A program made the position numbers and the translations under genes. This document shows positions 24,001 through 35,525 of a stretch of 64,000 bases of DNA, one piece after another. Every line of letters starts with the position of its first letter. Positions within the stretch are counted from its first letter, which is position 1. The notes beneath the pieces were generated by a model, which saw nothing but the letters and a program-made list of their open reading frames with translations, did not search any database and was not told the DNA's origin. This DNA is from Myrica gale. Its lineage: Eukaryota; Streptophyta; Magnoliopsida; Fagales; Myricaceae. The stretch is from positions 19,331,001 to 19,395,000 of the forward strand of contig OZ005611.1 in the NCBI GenBank assembly GCA_963930655.1. The letters run 5' to 3'.

Positions 24001-27000
24001 ATTGTAAACAGAGATTCAACTACACAATCTTCTCTCTCAGGTAGTTTGGGGACAGGTACAAGGAGTTCTCGTGCGTTACGGGAATCTGTATCTTCTATAC
24101 CAGTTGAAGGCCGAATGCTTTTTGTGGCAGATGTCTTAACCTCACCGGATGCTGCAGCTACTGTGCAGTCCCTATATTCAGAAATTGAATTTGGAGGATT
24201 TGGAAGCTTGGTGGAATCTTGTGAAAAAGCATATGCAAAACTTTGGGCCAGAGGTGACCTTTCCACCCAACATATATTGCCGAGGAGGAGAATTGCCATT
24301 TTCAGTACCATGGGCATGATGGAGTTAGTTTTCAACAGGCCTGTGGACATTTTAAGGAGGTTGTTTGAGTCCAACTCACCGAGATCAATTTTAGAAGACT
24401 TCTTTAATCGTTTTGGAGCTGGAGAGACAGCTGCAATGTGTTTAATGCTTGCTGCAAGGATAGTCCATTCTGAGAATCTTATAACCACTGTTGTTGCTGA
24501 GAAGGCAGCTGAAGCTTTTGAGGACCCAAGAGTTGTTGGAATGCCACAACTTGAAGGTAATAGTGCATTGTCAAACACAAGAACAGCTACTGGGGGATTC
24601 AGCATGGGTCAGGTTGTTCAGGAGGCTGAGCCTGTGTTTTCAGGCGCACATGAAGGCCTCTGCTTGTGCTCGGCAAGGTTGCTTTTTCCTCTATGGGAAC
24701 TTCCTGTCATGGTTGTAAAAGGTGGTTTAGGTTCAGGTGACTCCTCGTCAGAAACTGGGGTTGTTGTATGCAGACTCTCTGCTGGGGCTATGCAACTCCT
24801 TGAGAACAAGATTCGCGCTTTAGAGAAGTTTCTAATGTCTAGAAGGAATCAGAGGAGGGGACTGTATGGCTGTGTAGCAGGTTTAGGAGATTTGACTGGT
24901 TCTATTCTTTATGGAGCTGGTTCTGAATTAGGAGCTGGTGACCGGAGTATGGTGAGGAACTTATTTGATCCTCACTCACGGAATATTGATTCTAATGGTG
25001 GTGGAACCTCTAATAAAAGGCAAAGATTACCATATAGTCCTGCAGAATTGGCTGCCATGGAGGTAGGTTAAAACTGCTATTGGGGGCATGAGTGTATTCT
25101 CATTTCATTTGCTGACTCTTTGTTTGTTGTGCTACAGGTGAGAGCAATGGAATGTATTAGGCAGTTGCTTCTTAGATCTGGTGAAGCCCTGTTTTTACTC
25201 CAGCTTCTCTCTCAGCACCATGTTACCCGGTTAGTTCAGGGATTTGATGCTAATCTAAGACAGGCATTAGTTCAGTCGACATTCCATCAGCTAGTTTGTT
25301 CTGAGGAGGGTGACCGACTAGCTACAAGGCTTATATCAGCTCTAATGGAGGTAATGCAAGTTCTGATAAACCCATTAAGGAAGCTCCGCATAAGATGATC
25401 TCGTGTTAACCAACAAATTGGGTCTTCTTATCTCACGTGTCTGCTGGCTAACTTTTGTTTTATTTGAGAGTCCTATCTGCAATTTTGAAATATCTTTCTT
25501 AGTTTGGCCATTCTTTGCTCCAGTATTATACTGGTCCTGATGGCAGGGGGACAGTAGATGATATCAGTGCAAAACTTAGGGAGGGCTGTCCAAGCTTTTA
25601 CAAGGAGCCTGATTACAAGTTTTTCTTAGCTGTGGAATGTCTTGAGAGGGCTGCTGTAACTCCAGATGCTAAGGAAAAGGAGAATCTTGCTAGAGAGGCC
25701 TTCAATTACTTGAGTAAGATTCCAGAGTCTGCCGATTTACGAACTGTATGCAGGCGGTTTGAGGATTTAAGGTCAGTTGATTTTCAAGCTAAGGGCTATG
25801 GTCAGTGTTCTTTTGATTGCTTGATTTCTCAATCAGATCATTACACCAACAATCTAATCTTCAAAGCGGCATTGCAGATTTTATGAAGCTGTAGTTCGCT
25901 TGCCTCTGCAGAAAACACAGGCTCTTGACCCTGCAGGTGATGCTTACAATGACCAAATTGATGCAGCTACTCGAGAATATGCACTTGCTCAGCGTGAACA
26001 GTGCTATGAGATAATTATCAGTGCTTTACGTTCTCTGAAAGGCGATGCTTCACAAAAAGAATTTGGGTCTCCTGTTAGGCCTGGTACTGCAAGATCTTTC
26101 CTTGATCAGGCCTCTCGGAAGAAATATATATGCCAGATTGTTCAACTTGGTATCCAATCACCTGATAAAATATTCCATGAGTACTTGTACCGGGCTATGA
26201 TCAACTTGGGCCTTGAAAATGAGTTGTTAGAGTATGGAGGTCCTGATCTGGTCCCCTTTCTGCAAAGTGCTGGCCGTGAACCTATACAAGAGGTCTTAAT
26301 TTTCCTTACAATATTTACTTCTCATTTTTTATTTTATTTTTGGATCTGATTTAAATATGGGCCCCTACTAGCCCACTGGGTCGAAAGATTCTAAAAGCTG
26401 TTATTAAACTGGTCACATTTCAGCTACTGCATTAATTACTTATATAAATGATCCAGATTGAGTCGACTTCTTTTTTTTTTTTTGAAATAATTTGGTTTAA
26501 ATTATCTATAGAAGTTATTTTCGTGAGATTGTGCACGCATGCATGTGTCATCGGAGGTCCAAGGGGTCCATAGAAAAAAAATTCTTTTTTTTTTATTTAG
26601 ATTTTTAGTTTTTCTTAGAAGAGAGAAAGAGTAGAAACAAAGGTACGCTCTCTAGAAGATTTGCTCAGGGCTGTTCACATTGCATGTGTTGATATATACT
26701 ATATGTTCAGAACGTTGGTGGGTTATACATTTTCCACCTATGTGCTGGAAACTTGCAGTTTTCTCTGGAATTTGAAGTATATAAGCCTTTGGAGGTTTTT
26801 ATCGTGTTTCTGTCATATGTGTTATAGGTTCGATCTGTTTCTGCTGTGACATCAGCAACTTCTCTGCAATCAGGAGCACCTATCCCATCTAATCAAGCCA
26901 AGTACTTTGAACTTTTAGCTCGGTATTATGTTTTGAAGTGGCAGCATGTGCTGGCAGCTCATGTATTGCTAAGGCTAGCCGAGAGGCGCTCAGCCGATGC

Positions 27001-30000
27001 TGGGGATGTTCCTACTCTAGAACAAAGGCGCGCAACTTCACTCCGTTCTTTTATAATTATCTTTTCCTTTGCAGATGAATGTATACTTCTGAGAATTTTG
27101 CAACATGCCAAATATCCTTGCAGAATCTCCATTACTTATAACAGAAAAAATATGTTCGACACTTTTGTCCATCCCTGTTGACGTATTTTTACATTTGTCA
27201 AAAACAGGCATCAGTACCTTAGTAATGCAGTTTTACAGGCAAAGAATGCAAGTAGCAGTAATGGTCTGGTAGGATCTGCCCAAGTTGCTCTTGATAATGG
27301 ACTGCTAGATCTCCTTGAAGGGAAGCTTGCTGTTCTTCGGTTTCAAATAAAAATCAAAGAGGAACTGGAGGCTATAGCTTGCAGGATAGATGCTTCACCT
27401 GACACATCTGTGTCCGCTCAAAATGAACTCTTTGAAAATGTTTTAACTGCTGATGCCAATATTGCTAGTGCTGCACGTGAAAAGGCTAAAGAGCTATCAT
27501 TAGAATTGAAGAGCATAACTCAACTTTATAATGAGTATGCTGTTCCATTTGAACTCTGGGAGGTACTTTTCTTTCCTTATTTTTTAAATCAAAGCAGTCG
27601 TTACCTTATCAATTAATTCCGTTTATGCTAAACACTTGCTTTTTATATTCCTTCTCCATAGTTATCATGTTGGGATGAAGTTCTCTCAACTTGAGTTGAA
27701 GTATTCTCAGTTTTTGCATAATAAGTACGCATAAAAAAATGAGATGCTGATAAACCAGATGTCTATGTTATTCTTTAGTAATAGAATATTCTGGCTCTCT
27801 TATCTAATTATCTCTACTACTTCTGATGGACTAACTGCTGGTTTTCAGCTAGTTGTTTCATATCCCCAATTGCACTGTTTCCATGCTGAAAATATTGTTA
27901 AGCTCAAAATATGCTGTCGTAAAGGAGAAAAACAAAAGGGGGATTTTTCTAGAGCCTTCATGGAGAACTTATCCCTCTAGCAAGGTTTCAATTGTTCTGG
28001 GGCCAATCTGTAGTGTTTCATCAAAGAAATTCTATCCTCAGAGCTTGAAAGTACAATTTAGAGATGGCTTTTTTTCGTATTTAGTGATTGAGGTGAAGAC
28101 GTTTCATTTCTCGGTTAGCCACTTGGGTCTCGTTACGTTTTCGGAGTTGAGTCGGAAGTCGCAGAACTCCGTTTGTATTGGCAGATATGGGGTGGTTTGG
28201 CTTGCCAGCCTCTTCGGCAAATTAGGGGAGAAGCACAACGCCATGGATTTCTCGGTGAAGTTCAAAGAATCATCTCGTGCGTTTCTTGCCGAGAAATGAT
28301 TGAATGCGAATGGTCGATACATTGTTTTGGTAGAATTTGGGGATTGAAGGCTGAGGGACGCAGTAATGATCCCTGAGGGACGATCGAGTGTTGGCTGGCA
28401 AGCCTTCGCTCGTTCTTGTGAGGAGTTGATCTTTGTTATTGGTGAGCTACGACGTAGACGTTCGGGGCCTGCAGTTTTAGAGATTAGGTAGGGAGTTTCC
28501 TTTGCCCAGATGGTGCGGGCTGGCTCGCCGGAGAAGACGGTGGAGAGTGTGGGAGAGTCTCGTAAGCATCAAGCTAGTAACAGAAACATGGCAAGGCAGG
28601 CGACAGTTGGATTCCCTAGGGTGTCGTATGCAGAGGTTGGCGTAGGTCATGTGACCTCCGTTAGTAGGGATGCAGGAGAGATGGTGGGTGTGGTTTGTCA
28701 TCCTGGTGCTGCGCAGACTGTGCCGGCCCCTGGGTCTATCAGCACTTTGTGGGGGCATTTAATGACTTTGAGAGCTGAGCCGGATAGCGTTATGGGGTTG
28801 GTTAAAAGCAAGATGGTGGCGTTGGAGCCCCAATTGGATTTAAGCTGCTCAGTTTGTGGTATGAGCATACAGGGCCTTCAGGGATTCTCGGGCATCTCGG
28901 TCTTACAGGGCATCCAGGGCATGTAGACGAAACTTTGTTAGAACCGTCCTATGAGCCTAACGTGGCCGAGGCGGGTGGTAGGGAATTCCTGCCTGGCCAG
29001 GGCATTCTGGGCCAGGTCCTTTCGGGCACAACGGTCATCCCGGGCCTTCGGGTATCTCTTTCGAGATCTTTGTGTGACAGAGAAGACTACACTGGTCATT
29101 CAGGTCTTGACTTCGGGCCTCCAGGGATTCCAAAAAATTTAGCCGTAACTTGCTCAAGGCATTCCACTAATGTTAACGTGGCAATTGTGGGTGGTAGGGA
29201 CTTTCCGAATGGCGAGGGCATAATGGGCCCGATCTTGCCTCTCATCTGGGTCTTGACCCGGGGCCTACAGAATGGCCAGAGCACATCAGGCATACCGGTC
29301 GCCTCTATGTTGGGAGCCCAGAGTGCAGGGGATCTACTTCTCGGTCCTTTAGGTCTTGGCTCTGGGCCTCTCAGTCTTGCAGGGCATTTAGCTGAAAGTG
29401 ATGCAGCTCCTGGCGCCCACCACCAGACGCCAACGGTAGCTCCCTCGCCGGTGACTTCTGTGGCATGTGGAGATTGCGTCTGTGAGCACTCTTCGCCCTA
29501 GACTTTCTTAGACAGTGGCGTTGTTGCACGACATTTTGATTCACTCGTTGTTGCACGACATTTCGAATAAGGAGGTATTTGGGGACTTAAAACTTTCGTA
29601 AACAGGAGTTGCTGCATGAGCTCTCTTCTTTGGATGGCCTTGATGAGGAGGGTACTCTTGATGCGGAGGGGCATGAGCGAAGGTTGTCAGTTTCTCGAGA
29701 TTTAGACCGTTTGATTGAATTGGAAGAAGTGAGTTGGAGGCAAAAGTCTTGAATGTTATGGCTGAAGGAAGGAGATTGTTGCACCAAGTTTTTCCATAGA
29801 ATTGCCAGCTCTATTTGGAGAGCTAATTGTATTTCTAGCTTGCATGTGGAGGGAGCTGTTGTGGAGGACCCTTTGGATATTTATGATGCAATCATTAGCT
29901 TCTACTCTTCGTTGTATACGAAGTCGTTCGAGTGGCGCCCTTCTTTGGATGGGCTCGAGTTTGATTCTATTTCTAGAGATGAAGAGGCGTGGATGGAGAG

Positions 30001-33000
30001 GCCTTTTGAGGAGGAGGAGGAGGTGACCCATGTTGTGAGGCCTTTAAATGTAGATAAGGCCCCGAGTCCAGACAGTTTCTCTCTTGTGTTCTTTCAATCT
30101 TGTTGGGAGGTGGTGAAGTGGGATGTCTTGTTGATGTTTAATGAGTTTGCTAGGGAGGGGCAATTTTTGTTAGAAGCTTGAATGCTTCTTTTATTGTCCT
30201 AATTCCCAAGGTTCCGGGGGCCGTGGATCTTAAGGATTTTCGACCTATCAGTCTTGTGGGAGGCGTGTATAAAATTCTTGCGAATAAGTTGAAGAATGTG
30301 CTTGACAAGCTTATTTCTCCTTCACAAAATGCTTTTGTGAGAGGTAGGCAAATTCTAGATTATGTGCTTGTGGCTAATGAATTCATTGATTCTAGAATGA
30401 GGACGGGTGCCCCGGGTCTTCTTTGCAAGTCAGATGTTCAAAAGGCGTGATCATGTGAATTGGAGATTCCTTATGTATCTTCTTCGGAGGTGAGGTTTTG
30501 GTGCCCGATGGTGTCGATGGATTCTCTTTTGCATCTCGACTATGAGATTTTCGGTGTTGGTTAATGGGTCTCCTGAAAGCTTTTTTAGTAGCTCTCCTTT
30601 TCTCCTTGGCTCAGAATCAGGATGCTTTGGTGGCAGATTATTTGGAGGATAGGTCGGGAATTACGGTTTGGAATGTTCAGTTTTCTAGATCTGCCAATGA
30701 TTGGGAGTTGGATGACTTTGCGGCCTTTTATTCTTTGTTGTATGGGCAGGTTGTGAGGAAAGGGGCGGTTGATAAGATGTGGTGGCGAGATTCCAAAATC
30801 GGTGCATTTTCGGTCAAGTCTTTGTATAGATCTCTTTCGCGGGTTATTGATTTGAGTTTCCCTTGGCGTCAGTGCTGGAAGACTTTGATTCCCTCTAGAG
30901 TTTCTTTTTTTGGCTTGGGTGGCTGCTCATGGGAGAGTGTTGACCATCGACAACTTAAGGAGGAGGGGCTTTTACTTGACTGATTGGAGTTTCTTGTGTA
31001 AAGGCGAGGGGGAGTCTGTGGATCATATTTTTCTGCATTGTTCTGTGGCTAGAGGGTTTTGGGCGTCTTTATTTTGCATTATGAACCTTTCTTGGGTTAT
31101 GCCAAGGAGGGTGATTGAGGTGTTGAGGGGCTGGAAAATGCAGTTCGACAACCCCATTGCTTTGGCAGTGTGGAGGATGATTCCTCACGCTATTTGGTGG
31201 ATTTTATGGAGGGAGAGGAACAACAGATGCTTCGAAAATTCTGAGCGGTCTTTGGATAACTTAAGGGGTCTTTTATTACAGTCGCTTTTTCTTTGGGCTA
31301 ATGTGATGTTGGGTTCTCCTTTTTCGGGTTTTTCGGGTTTTCTTAGCTTTCTTGCTTGTTTATGTTAGGGGTTTTCAGTATAGTCTTTTGTACTGTCGAC
31401 TCTGTTGTTTTGTACCTTTATTTCTCTTTTTAATAAGATTAGCTTATCATCAAGGAACACAGTTCTTTCTGAAGATTTTCCATGTCTAAGTTTTTTAAAA
31501 GTAGTGTCTTCTTGAGCTCCACGATGCTCATGTCAAGGATATTTGTTTAGAAGGGAAGCTAGGTGTTGCTTGTTTCTGTTGTGCTGGGTGTTTTATGGCT
31601 TACTTTCGTAGTCTTGTGATTGAGGCGAAAACCTTTCAGTTCTCTGTGAGTTCTTTTGGTAGTGTTACTATATCGGAGTTGAGTAGAAGGTCGCTGAGCT
31701 CGATCTCCTTAGGTAGATTTGGGTTGGTCTGGCTGGCCAATATTTTTGGTCATCTGGTGGAGGGGAAGGAGGCCCGGTTGTTTTCGAAGAAGTTCAACGA
31801 TTCATCTCGGGCATTCTTGGCTCAGGGATGCTCAAATAGGAATGGGTGCTACGTTACCATAGCAGAGTTTGGAGAGAAACGTCCGCGTGGGGCTGTAATG
31901 ATTCCGGAAGGGAATGCTGGTGCGGGGTGGCAGGCGTTTCTTCAGATGAGTGAAGAGTTGATTGCTGTTGTTGGGGTGCTGAGGCGCAAGAAGAAGGGGT
32001 CTGCTCCTTCTAAAATCACGCCAGGCGTTTCCTTTGCTGCTATGGTGCGTGCTGGTTCGTCAAAGATGAAGGTGGTGGCTGAGAAAGAGTCTCGCCTGGG
32101 TATTGTTGGTGGGGGTAGCGTGCACTCGAAGTTGGTTGGAGTCCCGAAGGTGGCGCATGCAGTAGAGGGAGTGGGAACTGTTATTTCCCAATGTAATCAG
32201 GTTGGTGAGGAGTCTGGCGTGCCGGCTGGGTCAGAGGGTAGACTGTGGGTGCATTTAATGAAGCTTCAGGCTGAGCTGGAGTGCCTGGTTGGGTTGGCAA
32301 AGTCTCTCGGGTTGGACCAGAACCAGCCTTGTTTGCACCAGAACCAGCCTTGGTTGGCTAAGCCTCTCGGGTTGGACCAGAACCAGCTCGTCTCTTCTAA
32401 GTGTGGAGTTGGGCCGGGTCTTGAGTCTCAAAATGGTGGGTCGGGCCCATCTTCTTTTTTGGCAGCTGGTTGTGTTTCGGAGCCCATCTCGCAGGGGTTG
32501 GGGTCAGTCGGGGCAGCTGTGGGTCTTGTGGCTGAGGCCTAGTTGTTGCCGGCGAACTGGCTGGTGGATTCCGACCAGCCTGAGGTGTCGCCGTTCACGT
32601 CGCGGAGGGCAGGTGGTGACTGGGGACGAGTGGGTGTGGGTTGTGGTCTCATGTGCTTTGTATTGTGAACTTTCATTGGGTCATGCCTGAGAAGGTGGTA
32701 GGTGTGTTGTAGTGTTGGAAGAGGAAACTTTTCAATCCAATTTCGCAGGCTATCTGGCGATTGATACCAGCTTGTATTTGGTGGTGTCTCTGGCGGGAGC
32801 GTAATAGTCGTTGTTTTGAAGATAGTTCTTTATCCCTCACTAGATTGCAGGGAGTATTGTTGTCTTCTCTTTTCTGTTGGGCTAGCTCTGTGCTTGCATG
32901 CCCTTTTATGGACTTAGATGATTTTCTCAGTTTTGCTTGCTTTTTTGGATTAGTGGTTGCGGTATAACCTTTGTACTGATTTCACTTATCCTAATGAGAT

Positions 33001-35239
33001 TGGCTTGTTTATCAAAAAAAAAATGTTGTCGCATACATCTTTGTTCTTTTCCTGAAACCATCTGCTTTCTCTTTGTATTACGTTTATTCATATAATATGC
33101 ACTCTACATTGTAATTGTGCTATGCTTCACCCTCCAAATTGATCCCCTTTGCCACAACTGTTAACTAGTCAAACAATCTCTTTGGAATTATTGGAAGTGG
33201 CTTTCTGGTGCTGATTGAGGTGGTTTGGTAGTCGAAGTGAGGGTTTAGGCCAGGGGGTATTGAGGTTGTTTTGCCAGCAACGAGGTTGGCCATTTGGGGT
33301 TTTACTGGGGTGGTAAATGGGTGTTTGTTGGTTTATTGATGGAGGGGGGAGGGAGTTTAGGATGTGGGGGTGGTGTCTGGCAGTTTGTGGGGGTGTTTTG
33401 GAGGGTTTGAGCCACCGATTGGGGAATTATGGCGGACAATGGCACTCTGTGATGTTCTTGACAAGGTGGGGATTTGAAGGTTTAGGAGTTGTATACAGGT
33501 GTTTGGGGCCAATTGGTTGTGGTGCTTAGTTCTGTGAACGGGAGTGGTTGGAAGATCTGTATGGGGTTTCAGGCCAGTTTCACCATCAATATGGGGGCTG
33601 TTGGAGTTTGGCCATTTGGGGTGAGTATTTGCCAAGGGCTGTTGCTGTTTTGGATCATGAATTCCCAGATAATGGATGTGCACTGAAGGCATTTTGGAGT
33701 ATTAGGAATACAGTGACCGAATTATAATGAGGGATCAAATTGACAAGAGAGCCAAACTTAGACGAATTTATTTGTTGCTTATCCTGAAAAAAAGTTGAAT
33801 AGGCTGTGTTGTAACTTTATTTTAGATGCTCATGTAATTACTAATTTGGATGTTTGTTTTGTGAATTTTTTTGCATTCAAAGTATCCTAGAATACTTATT
33901 GCAAACGAACAAGGCCTAAATCCTTTGTGTTTCCTTTTCTGCATGCAGATATGTCTGGAGATGCTGTACTTTGCAAACTATTCAGGGGATGCTGATAGCA
34001 GCATTGTAAGAGAAACCTGTGCGAGACTTATTGATCAGGCTCTTTCAAGGGGTGGAATTGCTGAAGCATGTTCGGTATTAAAAAGAGTTGGTTCGCACAT
34101 TTATCCTGGAGAAGGAGCTGCTTTACCTTTGGACACTCTCTGTCTTCACCTTGAGAAGGCTGCGCTGGTAATTTTTTTTACATATATTTAGCACTTTTAT
34201 CTAATTGATACGTACTGCAAACAAAAAGCATATTGCCTGCCTTTTTCTGCTCTTCTGTAAATTTCAGTCTGGAACTACTTGTTGAAATATTTTACTTTTG
34301 CTTTGGTGTGTCATCCGCCTTTCACTTAATTAAATCTATTATCTTTTGGCAGGAGAGATCAGAATCAGGGGTCGAGGCTGTTGGAGATGAAGATGTAGCA
34401 AGAGCTCTTCTTGCTGCTTGCAAAGGTGCAACAGAACCTGTGTTAAACACTTATGACCAATTGTTGTCAAATGGAGCTATTTTGCCATCTCCAAAGCTCA
34501 GGTTACGTCTTCTCCGATCAGTGCTAGTGGTACTTCGCGGGTGGGCAATGTCTGTATTTGCACAGAGAATTGGTACAAGTGCCACCGGAGCTTCTTTAAT
34601 ATTAGGTGGAACATTCTCACTGGAGCAAACAGCAGTCATTAACCAAGGAGTTAGAGATAAGATCACAAGTGCGGCAAACAGGTAAACTTGTTATTTTTCA
34701 TGTTCCTCTTATATTAGTGGTTCTTTCTTTTTGACTTGTGGTCGGCATATTGTTCATGTGTATGAGACCATTTAGCCGGCTGGCCTTGATTCCCCAGTTA
34801 AGCCACAAGTTTAGTTTCAACTTTCAAAGCTCATGCCACAATATGAAATTGCGAAACCTGCCCTCCTGTCTCAAATGTTTGATCCTAAGTTTAGCTTGCA
34901 TGTTCTCTCTGATTAGGTATTAGATAATTGTAAAACTTTCCCCATTTCTGAAGGCCTATTGCTATTTATAACAGTTAATATGCTAATTCCTATTCTGTGG
35001 AATTTTCCAATATCCATGGTACTCCTCTACCAGAGGCCAATGCACAAACTTAATCTTCCTGAATAAATTTGGTCTTATTTCAAGATTTTAGTATGGATCC
35101 CACTGAATTTGGAATTCACAGGTATATGACTGAGGTCCGGAGGTTGGCCCTTCCACAGAGCCAAACTGAAGCTGTTTACGGAGGCTTTCGAGAACTTGAA
35201 GAGTCGCTGATAAGTTCTTTTTCTTTTGATCGGTTTTGA
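15019..35239 (+). CDS. NUP155: Nuclear pore complex protein NUP155
   Basis: Thirteen exons join in frame: 15019-15177, 19008-19177, 21791-21917, 22976-23238, 23412-25062, 25138-25350, 25524-25771, 25878-26292, 26828-27027, 27208-27562, 33949-34167, 34353-34681, 35122-35239. They total 4467 nt, or 1488 residues; Arabidopsis NUP155 has about 1460. The protein begins [16 protein letters not shown] and ends SFSFDRF. Residues of about 60-500 match the N-terminal beta-propeller ([36 protein letters not shown]), and the rest is the alpha-helical solenoid ([33 protein letters not shown]). NUP155 is a scaffold nucleoporin of the inner ring. No premature stop was seen. All introns are GT-AG except intron 9, which appears to be GC-AG. 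Introns 1, 2 and 10 hold LINE fragments in sense orientation. The start ATG was chosen because it matches the family N-terminus. Confidence 0.95.
16336..16520. repeat. MITE in NUP155 intron 1
   Basis: The left end GAGGTGATGTTCGTTTT and the right end AAAACGAACATCCTC are inverted. The interior is non-coding and includes ACCAATACAAACCAATA. No target duplication was confirmed. Confidence 0.45.
17140..18116 (+). mobile_element. 5'-truncated LINE (L1-type), ORF2 C-terminus
   Basis: A frame at 17349-17858 encodes a reverse-transcriptase zinc-binding (zf-RVT) domain: [20 protein letters not shown], then [20 protein letters not shown], then W-x2-LC-x-C...HIFLHC, ending WNLWREK. The upstream [10 protein letters not shown] motif, in another frame after stops, is also LINE-like. 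The 3' end carries AATAAAATTGCCTT and an A-rich tail to 18116, and the last segment is duplicated. It lacks the endonuclease and reverse-transcriptase core and so is dead. It lies in NUP155 intron 1 in sense orientation. Confidence 0.85.
20430..21010 (+). mobile_element. Internally deleted LINE fragment in NUP155 intron 2
   Basis: The interrupted reading [16 protein letters not shown] followed by [15 protein letters not shown] resembles the C-terminal ORF1 part of L1-type plant LINEs. The 3' end (CTTTAATAATATTGTCTTAC plus TTATAAAAAAAAA) is a typical LINE tail like that at 18040-18080. The reverse-transcriptase region is missing. It is a deletion derivative in sense orientation. Confidence 0.6.
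22300..22660. repeat. MITE-like repeat in NUP155 intron 3
   Basis: The opening TGTTTGGATAGGAAAACT and the internal TGTTTGGAAAGAGA and TGTTTGGAAGGAAA resemble the 'GTTTGGA' MITEs common in woody eudicots. The ends are not resolved and there is no coding potential. Confidence 0.35.
27028..27207 (+). other. Apparent GC-AG intron in NUP155 (intron 9)
   Basis: Exon 9 must end in CAA AG at 27027 for the frame and the conserved [12 protein letters not shown] peptide to continue into exon 10 at 27208 (acceptor AACAG). The intron then begins GCGCGC rather than GT. No nearby GT keeps the frame and the family length. GC donors are the commonest non-canonical class in plants, but they usually read AG|GCAAGT, and this one is weak beyond AG|GC. 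Confidence 0.65.
28064..29501 (+). pseudogene. LINE A ORF1-like protein remnant
   Basis: The start region is homologous to LINE B's ORF1: [12 protein letters not shown] and [11 protein letters not shown] parallel LINE B's [12 protein letters not shown] and [11 protein letters not shown]. One base is missing just after the start ATG at 28064. Later parts are read in other frames; the frame at 28854-29501 is rich in Gly/Leu/His/Pro ([17 protein letters not shown]). The N-terminal block recurs in plant LINE-associated proteins and was not matched to a named domain. Confidence 0.55.
29586..31368 (+). pseudogene. LINE A ORF2 (reverse transcriptase / zf-RVT) remnant
   Basis: Visible pieces in order are [37 protein letters not shown] (fingers) followed by [34 protein letters not shown], then a frameshift into [14 protein letters not shown]. 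The sequence next jumps to [17 protein letters not shown] and the zf-RVT domain with [19 protein letters not shown]. The palm with the catalytic Asp pair is deleted, so it cannot encode an active enzyme. Confidence 0.8.
31540..33020 (+). mobile_element. LINE B, deletion derivative (ORF1 joined to ORF2 3' end)
   Basis: An intact ORF1-like frame (31595-32542) is followed within about 120 bp by the last part of the zf-RVT region ([12 protein letters not shown], a stop, [29 protein letters not shown]). The 3' tail is AATGAGATTGGCTTGTTTATC plus A9-10 at 33018. Nearly all of ORF2 is missing. It directly follows LINE A in the same orientation. Confidence 0.8.
31595..32542 (+). CDS. LINE B ORF1-like protein, intact 315-residue frame
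   Basis: The N-terminal 120 residues form a conserved block ([53 protein letters not shown]) also seen in LINE A. Then follow [18 protein letters not shown] and a basic patch RRKKKGS. The C-terminal part is low in order and Gly/Ser-rich, and contains a short repeat of GLDQNQP-type peptides at 32305-32390. This kind of protein accompanies plant LINEs, where ORF1 proteins usually bind RNA; that role here is inference. No transcription evidence. Confidence 0.55.
   Translation: MAYFRSLVIEAKTFQFSVSSFGSVTISELSRRSLSSISLGRFGLVWLANIFGHLVEGKEARLFSKKFNDSSRAFLAQGCSNRNGCYVTIAEFGEKRPRGAVMIPEGNAGAGWQAFLQMSEELIAVVGVLRRKKKGSAPSKITPGVSFAAMVRAGSSKMKVVAEKESRLGIVGGGSVHSKLVGVPKVAHAVEGVGTVISQCNQVGEESGVPAGSEGRLWVHLMKLQAELECLVGLAKSLGLDQNQPCLHQNQPWLAKPLGLDQNQLVSSKCGVGPGLESQNGGSGPSSFLAAGCVSEPISQGLGSVGAAVGLVAEA
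33030..33948 (+). other. NUP155 intron 10, distal part; G-rich, no gene seen
   Basis: The plus strand is notably G/T-rich at 33180-33690, and a phrase containing GGCCATTTGGGGT occurs twice (33290, 33612). Frames on both strands lack a recognised family. The region ends with the polypyrimidine tract and acceptor TGCAG before exon 11. Confidence 0.4.
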
Positions 35240-35417
35240 TAGTTCTTGGAATCGTTTATTTGTGTTGTATGAATTCTTGTTTGTTAAATATTCTTTTTTT
35301 TTTTTCCAAAGAGGTTCTGTACAATTCTAAAACTTAAGTTCTATCAAGTCTTACTAAGGGTAAGGTTTTAGTTTTAAAACTTTAGTTCTATATTAAGACC
35401 AGGTCTTAATAAGGGTT

Positions 35418-35525
35418 GTAATATTGTTAACATATTAATGAATTCCATCAATAGTTCATATTGCATTAAGCAATTTTATTAATGATTATTAATAAAATTT
35501 ATTAATGTGTTGATAATATTATAAT
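35418..35525. repeat. Short AT-rich MITE after NUP155
   Basis: The left end GTAATATTGTTAACATATTAATG is mirrored by TTAATGTGTTGATAATATTA on the right, giving imperfect inverted repeats around a small AT-rich core. It lies about 180 bp after the NUP155 stop. Confidence 0.5.

Larger units (their letters stand above)
27985..31455 (+). mobile_element. LINE A (L1-type), near full length but deleted and frameshifted
   Basis: An ORF1-like region (about 28064-29500) is followed by ORF2 remnants: the start of the reverse transcriptase (29750-30450), then at about 30595 an abrupt jump to the zf-RVT region (30640-31368). The 3' end has TTTAATAAGATTAGCTTATC. The reverse-transcriptase core with its FADD motif and the endonuclease are absent. 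Stops and frameshifts occur throughout. It sits in NUP155 intron 10 (27563-33948), in sense orientation. Confidence 0.82.

Noticed and set aside
23607..24605. Long minus-strand frames (91 and 221 codons) opposite NUP155 exon 5
   Set aside because: They are antisense shadows of a 1.65-kb coding exon.
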